Assembly (NCBI RefSeq): GCF_004217135.1
Contig: NZ_SHKK01000001.1
Coordinates: 2,170,001 to 2,234,000, forward strand
Direction of reading: 5' to 3'
DNA: 64,000 bases
Source of the DNA: Micromonospora violae
GTDB taxonomy: Bacteria > Actinomycetota > Actinomycetes > Mycobacteriales > Micromonosporaceae
Both the position numbers and the translations under genes were made by a program. Positions 7,688-17,063 of the stretch are shown here, piece after piece (the stretch's first letter is position 1; every line of letters starts with the position of its first letter). The notes under the pieces are model-generated. The model ran no database searches, was not told the DNA's origin, and was given only the letters and a program-made list of their open reading frames with translations.

Positions 7688-10600
7688 TCAGCGCAGGCCG
7701 AACGCCCGGGTGATGCGCTGGTCCACGGTGTTGCCCGCGGCGTCCCGCGCGGTGGTGCGCAGGCTCACGAAGCCGGCCTTCGCCGGTGCGGCCAGCGTGG
7801 TACGCCAGCCGTCGCCGTGCCGGGTCAGCCGCTGCTTCTGCCAGGTCGCCCCGTCGTCGTAGGACACCTCGACGGTCACCGCACCGATCGTGCCGGTGAC
7901 GTCGGGCAGGTGGGAGGCGACCACGGTCAGCGGTGCCCGCCGTGCCGCCCGACCGGCGGAGTCGATGTCCACCTGGTAGTCCAGCTGGATCATCGGCAGC
8001 ACCTCGGCCGACTCCTCCCCGGTGGCCGCCGAGCCGAAGCCCCACTCGGTGCGGGTCTGCCGGGAGTACGGGTTGGTCCAGGCCGCCCGGTCGTTCTCCA
8101 CCACCAGCCGGTACGGCAGTCGCTGCGACGCCAGCCCGGAGACCTGGAGGTACTCGGCGTTACCCCAGTTCAGCTCCTGGTCACCCTGGTAGAGGGTGGT
8201 CCGGTTGACCATGTCGTAGTTGGCGTACGCCTCACCGATGTGGCCGCCCCCGTCGCCCCACCCGGGCGCGGGGAGATAGACGGTGTCCAGGTACCGCAGC
8301 GGCACGTAGCCGCCGCCCATCCGGGGTCGCTGGATCGGCCCGAACCAGGTGACGGCGCTCGGCTTGCCGGCCGGGTACGTCGTCACCGCCTGCAGGTGCT
8401 GACCGGTCTCCCCGGCGATGAACGCGTCGTCGATCCACCGCTGGTCGGCGCTCACCCAGTCGGTTCGCCGGCCCTGCGCCGGGGCCGGCTCCTGGTTGCT
8501 CGACGCCCAGCCGCGCCAGACATCGGTGCGGAACTCCAGCGCCTTGCCCTGCCGGTAGTTGCGGAACTCCACGTCGACCCGGGCCAACTGCCGCTTCGTC
8601 GGCCGGTAGGTGGGGTCGGCCGGCACCGTGCCGGTCCAGTGGTGCGCCACGTCGTACAGGTAGGTGGTCTCCGGGTGCGACTCGACGGTGAGCCGCACCG
8701 GGCCGCGCTCCAGCGCGGCGATGAGCTGCCCACCCTCGTCGGCGCCGAGCGTCGCCACGGTCACCGGGGCCGGGCTCTCCGGGCTCCACGCCGCCTCGTC
8801 CCACGGTTGCAGCCGACCGACACCGTCGTTGACCACCAGCAGCAGCTTCGCCCCGGCGGCCGCGGCGGCCTGCGCCTGGGTGGCGATGTCCACGCTGTCA
8901 CTGCGGCGCACCACCACGGCCCGGTCCCGGACCGGCCGCTTGGCCAGCCCCGCCGCCGACGCGTCGGCGACGTAGACAGCGTCCAGGTCGCGACGACCGG
9001 CCGGCAGCGCCGGGGTCGCCCGCTTCACCCGCAGATCGTCGTACGAGCGACCGCCCGCGGAGACCGTCAACGCCGGCTGTTCCAGTCGCCACCGGGCACC
9101 GAACTCGAACTCGCCGTCGGTGACCGGTCGGCTCGTCGGCAGCGCCCACATGCTGTCGTACGAGTCGTCGGGCAGCACCTGACTCTCGGTGAGACCGTTC
9201 TTCGTGGACCGGTGGATGTCCATCCGCAGCGCGCTGGCCGTCGCCTCCTGCGGCACCCGGGCCTGCACCTGGCGGGCGGCGCGCGCGTCCAGGGTGACGG
9301 TACGGTCCCGGTCCAGGAACACATCGGTGAAGCTGAGCATCGCCATGCCCTTGGAGTGCGGTCCGTGCACGCCGCGCACGTCGGCGGAGATCCAACCGTT
9401 CCAACTCGCCACCGGCAGCCGCAACGTGGCGGTGCCGCTCTCGGGCAGGTCCACGGCGGTGAACAGGGTGTCGGCGGTGAGGATCACCTTGCCGACGAGC
9501 GGCTTGCCGTCCCGGTCCTTGGCGACCAGCGTCAGGTTCTGCCGCTGGCCCTCCTTGCCGGCCCCGATCAGGGTCCGGCCGCGCACCGAGCCCGCCTCGT
9601 CGGTGGCCACGATCATGCCACTGACCTGCTTCTCCACCGGCAGCTTGTCGTACGCGGCGGTCAGCGTCACGGTGGCGGTGCCGCCCGTCGGCACGGTGAC
9701 CCGGTCGGCGGAGAGCGTGAACAGGCCCTCCGGTGCGGTGGCCGCGTCGAGGGCCAGCTTCAGGACGACCGGCGCGCTGCCCACGTTGGTGTAGGTGACC
9801 GTACGGTCGACGGTCCTGCCCGGCTGCTGCGGCCACGCCTGGAAGCCGGAGTAGGCGCTCGGGGTGGCGAAGACGGTGGCGTGCACGGCGGCGACGGCGT
9901 CGACCCGGCCGGCACCCGCCTGGTACGGGGTGTATTCGGGGGTGGCCTTGACCGTGCTGACCAACGCCTCCTTGATGCGCTGCCCGGTCCAGTCCGGATG
10001 CGCGGCGGCGACCAGCGCGGCCGTGCCGGCCACGTGTGGGGTGGCCATCGACGTACCGCTCATCAGCGTGTAATCCCCGGAGCCGCCCCGCACGAAGTGC
10101 GAGCGGGCCGCCAGAATGTCCACACCGGGGGCGGTGATCTCCGGCTTGAGCCCGCCGTCGCCGGCGCGCGGGCCCTGGCTGGAGAAGTCGGCGAGGTGGT
10201 CGGTGTTGTCGACCGCGCCCACGGTCAGCGCCGAGTCGGCGGCACCCGGGCTGCCGATGGTGGCCGGGCCACTGTTGCCGGCGGCGATCACGAAGAGGGC
10301 ACCGGTCTCGGCGCTCAGTCGCTCGACCGCCTGGCTCATCGGGTCGCTGCCGTCGGTGGCCTCACCGCCCAGGCTCATGCTGACGACCCGGGCCTTCTGT
10401 TCGCGGGCCGCCCACTCCATCCCGGCGATGATCCACGAGTTCTGGCCGCTGCCCTCGCTGTTGAGCACCTTGCCGACGTGCAGCCGGGCACCGGGGGCCA
10501 CACCCCGCTCAGCGCCACCGGACGCGGCGCCGGTGCCGGCGATCGTCGAGGCGACGTGCGTGCCGTGGCCCTTGTAGTCGAGGATGTCGGGCTCGCTCGG

Positions 10601-11404
10601 CACGAAGCTGCTGGATCCGGCGATCTGGCCGACCAGATCGGGGTGCTCGGCGTCCGCGCCCGAGTCGAGCACCGCTACGTCGACACCGGCGGCGGTGTTG
10701 CCCTCGGCCCAGATCGCCGGCGCGCCGATCTGCGCGGTGGACTCGGCCAGGTCGGCGTGTACCCGGCCGTCCAACCAGACCTTCGCGATGCCGTTGGCCA
10801 GAGTCGGGGCGTCGCCCGTACGACGGGCCGCCGAACCGGCGGTGAGCGCTGCCCAGAACCGGTCGGCGGTGGCGCGCTGACGGGTCAACGCCGCGCCCTG
10901 CACGCTGTCCAACGGTCGGACCAGCTCGGCACCGTCCAGGGCGGGACGGGTGCGGTTGCGGGCGGCGGCGTCGGTCATCGTGACGATCAGCGGAAGCGCG
11001 TCGGTGTGCGCGTCGTCGTAGCCGTCGGCGATGAGGTCGGTGACGTTGAACAGTTGCCGGTCCAGCACGCCGCTGGTGACGTAGGACAGCGCCGCGTCCG
11101 GGTAGACGTAGGTGTCGCCGTCGCGCACGGTGCGGTGGAAGCTCGGGGTGCTGCCGTCCGGGCGGCGCACGGTCGACACCGTACTGCCGTCCGCCGAGGT
11201 GGTGACCGTGACCGTGTCACCGGTGATCAGGGTGACGGTGGACACGCGTCCGGCGGCGGCCGGAGGCTGACCCGCCGGGCGGTGGGGGTTGTTCGGCGGC
11301 GCGGCGGCCGCTCCCGCGCCGGGTGGGGTGAACCCGGCCGCCAGGGTGAGGGCGGCGCCGAGGGCGATCAGCCCGGTTCGGCGGCGCCGGTGAGACAGAG
11401 CCAC
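7688..11404 (-). CDS. Secreted S8-family subtilisin-like serine protease with PA-type insert, multidomain
   Basis: 1238-residue secreted protease. The start is GTG 11404 after AAAGAGG; an upstream in-frame extension to 11488 lacks a ribosome site. The signal peptide is RRRRTGLIALGAALTLAAGF. A propeptide-like region follows, then the S8 triad: Asp247 in VAVLDSGAD, His280 in GHGTHVAS, Ser452 in SGTSMATPHVAG. Beyond about residue 560 are beta-sandwich regions (VTYTNVGSAPVVLKL, TVPTGGTATVTLTA). A PA-like segment lies near 860 (AVVVRRSDSVD, AAAGAKLLLVVND). Close to the C-terminus is a FlgD/Ig-like domain (VTVEVSYDDGATWQKQRL). This layout is common in large actinomycete subtilases that degrade external protein. 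The substrate is unknown. It is transcribed away from the GC-repeat spacer at 11.4-11.8 kb. Confidence 0.93.
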   Translation of the reverse strand: MALSHRRRRTGLIALGAALTLAAGFTPPGAGAAAAPPNNPHRPAGQPPAAAGRVSTVTLITGDTVTVTTSADGSTVSTVRRPDGSTPSFHRTVRDGDTYVYPDAALSYVTSGVLDRQLFNVTDLIADGYDDAHTDALPLIVTMTDAAARNRTRPALDGAELVRPLDSVQGAALTRQRATADRFWAALTAGSAARRTGDAPTLANGIAKVWLDGRVHADLAESTAQIGAPAIWAEGNTAAGVDVAVLDSGADAEHPDLVGQIAGSSSFVPSEPDILDYKGHGTHVASTIAGTGAASGGAERGVAPGARLHVGKVLNSEGSGQNSWIIAGMEWAAREQKARVVSMSLGGEATDGSDPMSQAVERLSAETGALFVIAAGNSGPATIGSPGAADSALTVGAVDNTDHLADFSSQGPRAGDGGLKPEITAPGVDILAARSHFVRGGSGDYTLMSGTSMATPHVAGTAALVAAAHPDWTGQRIKEALVSTVKATPEYTPYQAGAGRVDAVAAVHATVFATPSAYSGFQAWPQQPGRTVDRTVTYTNVGSAPVVLKLALDAATAPEGLFTLSADRVTVPTGGTATVTLTAAYDKLPVEKQVSGMIVATDEAGSVRGRTLIGAGKEGQRQNLTLVAKDRDGKPLVGKVILTADTLFTAVDLPESGTATLRLPVASWNGWISADVRGVHGPHSKGMAMLSFTDVFLDRDRTVTLDARAARQVQARVPQEATASALRMDIHRSTKNGLTESQVLPDDSYDSMWALPTSRPVTDGEFEFGARWRLEQPALTVSAGGRSYDDLRVKRATPALPAGRRDLDAVYVADASAAGLAKRPVRDRAVVVRRSDSVDIATQAQAAAAAGAKLLLVVNDGVGRLQPWDEAAWSPESPAPVTVATLGADEGGQLIAALERGPVRLTVESHPETTYLYDVAHHWTGTVPADPTYRPTKRQLARVDVEFRNYRQGKALEFRTDVWRGWASSNQEPAPAQGRRTDWVSADQRWIDDAFIAGETGQHLQAVTTYPAGKPSAVTWFGPIQRPRMGGGYVPLRYLDTVYLPAPGWGDGGGHIGEAYANYDMVNRTTLYQGDQELNWGNAEYLQVSGLASQRLPYRLVVENDRAAWTNPYSRQTRTEWGFGSAATGEESAEVLPMIQLDYQVDIDSAGRAARRAPLTVVASHLPDVTGTIGAVTVEVSYDDGATWQKQRLTRHGDGWRTTLAAPAKAGFVSLRTTARDAAGNTVDQRITRAFGLR

Positions 11405-11796
11405 GATGACCTCTTTGTGTCGAGAAGTGGTACGCACCACAGCATCGACGCAGAGCCCGTCTCTCCACCCCGCCGTCCCCCGACGCACTTACGCCATGAC
11501 GCAAACCCGCCACCGCGCCCGCCACCGCGCCCGCCACCGCGCCGCCCCCGCGCCGCCCCCGCGCCGCCCCCGCGCCGCCCCCGCGCCGCCCTCGCCCGCG
11601 CCCCCGGCCCGCCGCCCGCCGCCCGCCGCCCGCCGCCGTCGATCATGGAGTTGTGGTGCCGAGTAAACACCAAACGCACCTTTCGCACCCCACCATAACT
11701 CCATGATCGACGCGGCAGGGGCGGGGCGCGGGCGGGAGCGGGCAGGGCAGGGCGCGGGCGGGGCGGGGCGGGGCGGGGCGGGGACTGGTGGGGGTG
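11405..11796. repeat. 392-bp gene-free spacer: C-rich and G-rich low-complexity tracts flanking a palindromic element
   Basis: 11500-11637 is built from degenerate C-rich units (CGCCCGCCACCG repeated, then CCCCGCGCCGCC, then CGCCCGC). An inverted repeat follows: arms 11637-11658 and 11691-11712 match at 21 of 22 positions around a 32-nt AT-richer loop. The right side (11713-11785) is G-rich with GGGGC runs, so the tracts themselves are roughly complementary. A second copy of the palindrome lies at 31391-31467. The promoter of the S8 gene should lie near 11405-11490. Apparent ORFs here are composition artefacts. Confidence 0.8.
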
Positions 11797-12405
11797 TTAC
11801 AGGGATGGGCGGGTTAGGGCTGACAGGCGGTCCAGCTGGTTTTCGTCGGACAGGGCTGAGCCGACTGCTACCACGCGTACGCCGGCTTGCAGGAACGCTC
11901 CCGCGTTACTCGCGTCCAGGCCGCCGGTCGCAACGAAGCGCGCCTGCGGCAGCGGGCCGGCCACCGCCTTGAACCAGGCCGGGCCGAGGGAGATCGCGGG
12001 GAACGCCTTGAGCCAGGTGAGGCCGTGCCGCAGCGCCTGCTGGGCCTCGGTGGGGGTGGCCACTCCGGGTAGGTGCGGCAGTCCGCGCGCGGCGGCAGCG
12101 TCGGCGACCGCGAGGTCCAAGCCGGGTGCGACGGTGAACCGGGCGCCCGCGTCGGCGGCCGCGGCGACCTGTTCGACGTCGAGCACCGTGCCGGCGCCGA
12201 CGATCCGGTCGCGTTCGGCCCCCGCTTCGACGGCGGCCCGCAGCGCCGGCACCGCGTCGGCGGTGGCCACCGGAACCTCCACCACGTCGATGCCGAGGTC
12301 CCAGGCACGTTCGGCGAGCCGAACGGTCTCGGCGACCGGCAGGCCGCGCAGGATCGCCATCACCCGCGCGCCGCCGAAGATGTGGTCGAAGTCCGGTGTG
12401 GTCAT
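11797..12405 (-). CDS. eda: KDPG / 4-hydroxy-2-oxoglutarate aldolase
   Basis: 202-residue class I aldolase that splits 2-keto-3-deoxy-6-phosphogluconate into pyruvate and glyceraldehyde-3-phosphate. Family landmarks: GGARVMAILRG at the N-terminus, VVEVPVAT (the catalytic Glu strand), IVGAGTVLD, FTVAPGLD, LPGVATPTE and WLKAFPA with the Schiff-base Lys, then FVATGGLD. The length is typical. ATG 12405 follows GGAGT. It lies 67 bp after the sugar-kinase gene on the same strand, so both are probably one transcript completing catabolism of 2-keto-3-deoxygluconate. No dehydratase or transporter is adjacent, so the upstream sugar (uronate, gluconate or galactonate) is not known. Confidence 0.9.
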   Translation of the reverse strand: MTTPDFDHIFGGARVMAILRGLPVAETVRLAERAWDLGIDVVEVPVATADAVPALRAAVEAGAERDRIVGAGTVLDVEQVAAAADAGARFTVAPGLDLAVADAAAARGLPHLPGVATPTEAQQALRHGLTWLKAFPAISLGPAWFKAVAGPLPQARFVATGGLDASNAGAFLQAGVRVVAVGSALSDENQLDRLSALTRPSL

Positions 12406-12472
12406 GGTGCACTCCATCCGAGGTCGCGGTGACACGGTTACTGCTGGTCGGGTCGCTGGCCGGCGGCCCGAC

Positions 12473-13498
12473 TCAGGTCGTCGCACCCAGGTCGGTCAGG
12501 TCGAGCGGCGACCAGGCGTCGGCGGGGGCGTCGATCAGCTTCTCGAACCAGGCCCATGGTGGGACCGGGGCGTTGTCGCCGCTGCTGGTCAGCGCCTGCG
12601 CGGCGACGAGGTGGCCGAGGCGCAACCGTCGCACCGGGTCGAGGTCGCGGAGCAGCCCGGCCAGGTAGCCGGCGGCGAACGCGTCCCCGGCGCCGACCGG
12701 CTCCACCACCGTCACCCGGGGAGCGGGCACGAAGACCGGCCCGGTGTCACGGAGCAGGGCGGTGGCACCCACCGCGCCGTCCTTGACCACCACCGTTCCC
12801 GGGCCGGGCAGCAGCTCACGGACGGCCGTCGGGTCGGTGACGCCCCAGAGGGTTTCCGCCTCGTCCTGCCCGACGAAGACGAGGTCGCAGCGGTTGGCGA
12901 GGTCACGCAACACGGGCGCGGCCTGCTCGGCGGGCCACAGCCGGGCCCGGTGGTTGACGTCGAAGCTGACCAACGCGTGCGGCAGCGGCCGGTCGGCCAC
13001 CGCGTGCTCGACCATCGCCCGGCAGGAGGCGGAGAGCGCCGGGGTGATCCCGGACAGGTGCAGCACCCGGGCACCGGCCAGCGCCGGGTCGGCCAGCGTG
13101 GCGGGGTCCATCCGGGCGGCCGCCGAGCCGGCCCGGTAGTAGTGCACGGCGGTCCCCTCCGGGCGGGGGTCCTTGACGTACAGGCCGGTGGGGGCGGCCG
13201 GGTCCACGCACACCTGGTCGACGCGGACGCCGGCGGCGGCGACGTGCCGGACGACGGCCCGACCGAAGGGGTCGTCGCCGACCCGGCTCACCCACGTCGT
13301 CCGGTGTCCCAGGCGGGCGAGGTAACCGGCCACGTTGGACTCGGCCCCACCGACCGAGACGGCGACCCGCTCCGCATGCTCCAGCGGCTCACCTGGCGCG
13401 GGGCAGAGCACCACCATCGTCTCCCCCACCGCGGCCACCTCGACCGGCACCGAGCCGGCCGGGACGCTCGCCTGGTCAGGTCGTGGGTGGGTCGGCAT
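12473..13498 (-). CDS. kdgK: PfkB-family sugar kinase, probable 2-keto-3-deoxygluconate kinase
   Basis: 341-residue ribokinase/PfkB kinase. VAAVGETMVVL opens the N-terminal strand; GGAESNVAGYLARLG is the substrate-side glycine motif; VEPVGAGDAFAAGYLAGLL contains the GAGD anion hole with the catalytic Asp. Its pairing with a KDPG aldolase strongly suggests 2-keto-3-deoxygluconate as substrate, giving the KDPG that the next enzyme cleaves. ATG 13498 is chosen because GAGGA lies upstream; a longer frame to 13567 has no support. A fructokinase or other PfkB kinase is possible from the fold alone. Confidence 0.85.
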   Translation of the reverse strand: MPTHPRPDQASVPAGSVPVEVAAVGETMVVLCPAPGEPLEHAERVAVSVGGAESNVAGYLARLGHRTTWVSRVGDDPFGRAVVRHVAAAGVRVDQVCVDPAAPTGLYVKDPRPEGTAVHYYRAGSAAARMDPATLADPALAGARVLHLSGITPALSASCRAMVEHAVADRPLPHALVSFDVNHRARLWPAEQAAPVLRDLANRCDLVFVGQDEAETLWGVTDPTAVRELLPGPGTVVVKDGAVGATALLRDTGPVFVPAPRVTVVEPVGAGDAFAAGYLAGLLRDLDPVRRLRLGHLVAAQALTSSGDNAPVPPWAWFEKLIDAPADAWSPLDLTDLGATT

Positions 13499-13582
13499 CG
13501 GGCACACGTCCTCGCGGCAGGGGTGCTGGGCGTCGCCGAGCCTAGGTGTCGCGCGCGGGACGGGCAAGCCGCGTCCCGCCGG

Positions 13583-14443
13583 TCAGGGCAAGGTCAGCCC
13601 GTACGCGGCCAGCACCTCCGCGATCGGCTGGTAGTAGGTGGTGCCGCCGGTGGTGCAGTTGCCGCTGCCGCCGGAGAGGATGCCGAGGATGGTGCCGGTG
13701 GAGGCCACGTAGAGCGGCCCACCGCTGTCCCCCGGCTCGGCGCAGATGTTGGTGCGGACCAGGCCGTAGATCACGCCGGTGGCGTAGTTGACGGTCTGGT
13801 TGAGACCGGTGACCGTGCCGCAGCGGACACCGGTGGTGCTGCCGCTGCGGCACACCGCCTGACCGATGTACGCGTTGCCGGGGCCGTTGATGGTGAGCAG
13901 GCCGGGGTAGGTGTAGACCGCGCTCGGGTGGGCGATGCGCCCGGTGTAGCGGATCAGCCCGTAGTCGTTGGTGGGGTAGCTGGTGGCGGTGCGGGTGCCG
14001 AGCACGGTGCTCTGGGCGCTGTCGGCGTACCAGGTGGCGGCGGTGGTGGTGCAGTGCCCGGCGGTGATCACGTAGTAGGTGCTGCCGCTGCGCGCGTTCG
14101 CGCCGAGCGAGCAGCGGGTGCCGCCGCCGTAGATGCCCTGCCCGCCGGCGATCAGGGGGCGCAGGATTCCGGGCTCGCGGCGCAGCAGCGCCCCGGCACG
14201 GTCGGCCACCGCCCGCAGGGCGGTCAGTTCGCTGGGGGCCACGGTGTCGTCGACGGTGAGGGTCATCCGGCCGGCGTCGGGATCGAAGCCCCAGGCGGTG
14301 CCCGCGGTGCGTACCCCGGTCAGGATGGCTGCCGGGTCGGCGGTGGGCGTGGCTGCACGGTCGGGGACGGCGGCCTGCGCCGCTGCGGGCGCGACGAGCA
14401 GCAGGATGGCCAGGACGAGGGCGACCAGCGGGGAGCGGCGCAT
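13583..14443 (-). CDS. Secreted S1-family (streptogrisin-like) serine protease
   Basis: 286-residue secreted protease. ATG 14443 follows GGAGG. The signal peptide is RRSPLVALVLAILLLVAPAAAQA, followed by a propeptide to about residue 95 with the segment TVDDTVAPSELTALRAVADR. The mature enzyme has His in VITAGHC, Asp in NDYGLIRY and Ser in EPGDSGGPLY, plus paired cysteines (RCSLG/AGHC, VCRSG/RCGTV, NICAEPG/GNC) as in streptogrisins and alpha-lytic protease. It should hydrolyse extracellular protein. No accessory domain follows the catalytic unit. Confidence 0.92.
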   Translation of the reverse strand: MRRSPLVALVLAILLLVAPAAAQAAVPDRAATPTADPAAILTGVRTAGTAWGFDPDAGRMTLTVDDTVAPSELTALRAVADRAGALLRREPGILRPLIAGGQGIYGGGTRCSLGANARSGSTYYVITAGHCTTTAATWYADSAQSTVLGTRTATSYPTNDYGLIRYTGRIAHPSAVYTYPGLLTINGPGNAYIGQAVCRSGSTTGVRCGTVTGLNQTVNYATGVIYGLVRTNICAEPGDSGGPLYVASTGTILGILSGGSGNCTTGGTTYYQPIAEVLAAYGLTLP

Positions 14444-14542
14444 CCGAACCTCCGAATAGATCGAGATCTGTGGATGCGCCCAAGCATCGTCCGGCGTACG
14501 ACGTCGTGGCAACCTCCCGCCGCCCTCTTCCCCGACCGGCGG

Positions 14543-14619
14543 GAATCTCCGATCCGAACACGGGCCGCGCCGCCACCGCCGATAATCCTCGGAGACACGG
14601 CGGGAGGCCGGGGATGACC
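14543..14619 (+). promoter_or_regulatory. Leader/promoter repeat, copy 1 (upstream of first LtrA gene)
   Basis: A block about 80 bp long ending just past the ATG is 90% identical to the block at 15798-15874. Both hold the -10-like hexamer GATAAT 39 bp before the start, followed by CCTCG and the ribosome site GGGAGGCCGGG. Distance to the start codon is identical (71 bp) in both copies. Confidence 0.65.
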
Positions 14620-15792
14620 ACCAAAGGGACTACCGCGCTGGTACGCCGGATGGAGGGGTCGACCCGGGCCACGCTGCTGGAGCTGCTCTTCGACGTGGTC
14701 TTCGTGGCCGCCCTCGCGCTGACGTCGACGCTGTTGGCCGAGGAGCACTCCTGGTCCGGCGGCGCCAAGGTGCTGCTGATGCTGACCGCTATCTGGTGGA
14801 CGTGGGCGATCACCGCGACCACCACCGAGTTCTACGACCCGCAGCAGCGACCGATCCAGGCCATCCTGATGATCGCCATGGTCGGTTCGGTGGGCATGGC
14901 GGTGGCACTGCCGATGATCACTGTCGGGCACATGCTGCTCTTCGTGCTCTCGTACGTCGGCACGCACGTGATCCGCTGCGTCATCCTGGTCGCCGCCCTG
15001 CACCGGCAGCGGCACCAGACGGCCCGGGAGCGGGCCACCCGGTTTCTCTTCTGGTTCTCGGTGTCGGCCGTCTTCTGGATCATCGGCGCGCTGCACAACG
15101 GTCCGAACTGGGGGTTCTGGGCGATCGCCGTCACGATCGACCTGGTCGGCTCGGCGGCCCGCTACCCCACGCCCTGGCTGGGTCGGGTGCCCATCGCCCA
15201 GTACCGGCGGATCACCGGGCACCTGAGCGAGAGGTACCAGCAGTTCATCATCCTGGCCCTCGGCGACATCCTCCTACTGCCGACCCTGCAGGTCAGCCGG
15301 GGCGACCTCGACGCATTCCGGATCATCGCCCTCCTCTGCGCGTTCGCCACCATGCTGCTGCTGTGGCAGATCTACGCCTTCCAGGCCGGCGATCTGGCGC
15401 TGGCGACCGCGTCCAACATGGTTCGGCCCGCGCGGCTGGCTCCGTACACCCATCTGGTGATGGTGGCCGGCGTGGTCGCCACGGCGGCCTCGTTCGAACG
15501 GATCGTCGACGAACCCACCGGAACGACGCCGACCCGACTGCTCCTGTTGATCATCGGCGGCCCGACGCTGTTCGTGCTCGGCCGCGTCCTGTTCACCTTC
15601 CTGGTGTCCGACGTCGTGCCGTGGCGGCGATTGACCTGGCTGTTCCTGCCACTGGTGATCCTGCCGTGGGCCGGCGGCTGGTCGCCGGTGCTCGTCACCG
15701 CGACCGTGGCGTTCGGGCTGGCCGGTCACATCGCCGTTCCGGGCGGAAACCGGGAGACCAGGCCGGGGGTGGAGGCAGAACAACCCGAGTGA
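14614..15792 (+). CDS. LtrA-like (low-temperature requirement A) multi-pass membrane protein, paralogue 1
   Basis: 392-residue polytopic membrane protein of the LtrA family; its biochemical role is not established. ELLFDVVFVAALA opens the first helix, a family hallmark (FDLVFV-type). FYDPQQRPIQ, RYPTPWLGR and ERYQQFIILALGDI are other conserved blocks. About eleven to twelve helices can be traced. ATG 14614 has GGAGG at the correct distance. The next gene is a tandem paralogue of about 60% identity by eye, so this is a local duplication. Confidence 0.85.
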   Translation: MTTKGTTALVRRMEGSTRATLLELLFDVVFVAALALTSTLLAEEHSWSGGAKVLLMLTAIWWTWAITATTTEFYDPQQRPIQAILMIAMVGSVGMAVALPMITVGHMLLFVLSYVGTHVIRCVILVAALHRQRHQTARERATRFLFWFSVSAVFWIIGALHNGPNWGFWAIAVTIDLVGSAARYPTPWLGRVPIAQYRRITGHLSERYQQFIILALGDILLLPTLQVSRGDLDAFRIIALLCAFATMLLLWQIYAFQAGDLALATASNMVRPARLAPYTHLVMVAGVVATAASFERIVDEPTGTTPTRLLLLIIGGPTLFVLGRVLFTFLVSDVVPWRRLTWLFLPLVILPWAGGWSPVLVTATVAFGLAGHIAVPGGNRETRPGVEAEQPE

Positions 15793-15797
15793 CGAAT

Positions 15798-15874
15798 GAA
15801 TCGCCGATCCGGGGACGGGCCGCGCCGGCACCGCCGATAATCCTCGCAGACACGGCGGGAGGCCGGGCATGACC
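15798..15874 (+). promoter_or_regulatory. Leader/promoter repeat, copy 2 (upstream of second LtrA gene)
   Basis: Second copy of the block at 14543-14619, with only about 8 differences in 80 bases. It keeps GATAAT, the GGAGG site and the 71-bp spacing to ATG 15869. It begins 6 bp after the stop of the first paralogue, so the second gene probably has its own promoter. Confidence 0.65.
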
Positions 15875-17053
15875 ACCGGAGGCACCGCGGCGCTGGTACG
15901 CCGGCTGGACGGGTCGAGCCGGGCCACGCTGCTGGAGCTGCTCTTCGACGTGGTCTTCGTGGCCGCCCTCGCGCAGACCTCGAAGCTCCTCGCCGACCAG
16001 GAATCCTGGGCCCGCGGCGGCGCGGTGATGCTAATGCTGATCGCGATCTGGTGGACGTGGTCGGTCACCTCCACCACGACCGAGTTCTACGATCCGCAAC
16101 AGCGCCCCATCCAGGTCATCCTGATGGTCGCCATGGTCGGCTCGGTCGGGATGGCGGCAGCACTGCCGATGATCACCGGGGCGCAGGCCGCGACCTTCGC
16201 GCTCGCCTACGTCGGCACCCATGTGGTGCGTGGCATCGTCCTGCTCGGCACGTTGTACCGGCAGCAGCACCGCTCGACCCTGGCGCGGGCCGCCCGGTTC
16301 CTGTTCTGGTTCCTGGTGTCCGGCGTCCTCTGGATCGTCGGCGCGCTGACCGACAGCGGGCGGTGGTGGCTCTGGAGCATCGCGATCGCGATCGACCTGA
16401 TCTCCGCGGCGGCGCGCTACCCCACACCCGGGCTCGGTCGGGTGCCGCTCGACCAGTACGACCGCACCACAGCGCACCTCGGCGAGCGGTACCAGCAGTT
16501 CGTCATCCTGGCCCTCGGCGACATCATCCTGGTGCCCACCCTGGAACTCGGTCGCAGCGAGTTCGACCGCCTCCGAATAACGGCCCTGATCTGCGGGTTC
16601 GTCATCATGCTGCTGCTCTGGCAGATCTACGTCTTCCGGGCCGGCGAGTTGCTCGAGACCGCGGCCGCGTCAGTGCCCGGCCGGTCCACCCGGATTGCTC
16701 CGTACACCCATCTGGTGCTGCTGATCGGCGTGGCCGTCACGGCGGCCTCCTTCGACCTGGTCGTCGACCGACCGACCGGGTCGACCCCGGTGCGGTGGTT
16801 GATGCTGATCGTCGGCGGACCGCTGCTGTTCGTGCTCGGCCGGGCACTGTTCACCTATCTGCTCTCCGCCCGTGTGCCGTGGCGGCGAGTGGCGTGGCAA
16901 CTGCTGCCCCTGGTGCTGCTGCCCTGGGCCGGCGGCTGGCCACCGGTGCTGGTCAGCGCGGTCGTGGCCCTCGGGCTGGCCGGTCACGTCCTGGTCCCCG
17001 GCGGCGGCCGGGAAACCAGGCGAGGGCTCGGACCACGACCGGCCGTCGGATGA
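15869..17053 (+). CDS. LtrA-like multi-pass membrane protein, paralogue 2
   Basis: 394-residue tandem paralogue of the preceding protein, starting MTTGGTAALVRR and keeping ELLFDVVFVAALA, FYDPQQRPIQ, RYPTPGLGR and ERYQQFVILALGDI. Differences concentrate in loops and in the tail (GGRETRRGLGPRP). The function is unknown, as for the family. It ends 10 bp from the convergent nucleosidase-like gene, leaving no room for separate terminators. Confidence 0.85.
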   Translation: MTTGGTAALVRRLDGSSRATLLELLFDVVFVAALAQTSKLLADQESWARGGAVMLMLIAIWWTWSVTSTTTEFYDPQQRPIQVILMVAMVGSVGMAAALPMITGAQAATFALAYVGTHVVRGIVLLGTLYRQQHRSTLARAARFLFWFLVSGVLWIVGALTDSGRWWLWSIAIAIDLISAAARYPTPGLGRVPLDQYDRTTAHLGERYQQFVILALGDIILVPTLELGRSEFDRLRITALICGFVIMLLLWQIYVFRAGELLETAAASVPGRSTRIAPYTHLVLLIGVAVTAASFDLVVDRPTGSTPVRWLMLIVGGPLLFVLGRALFTYLLSARVPWRRVAWQLLPLVLLPWAGGWPPVLVSAVVALGLAGHVLVPGGGRETRRGLGPRPAVG

Positions 17054-17063
17054 CCGGCACCGA

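Noticed and set aside
7682..11698. 1338-codon plus-strand frame opposite the S8 protease
   Set aside because: The minus strand shows signal peptide, catalytic triad and ribosome site; the plus frame is low-complexity Gly/Arg/His and has no start signal.
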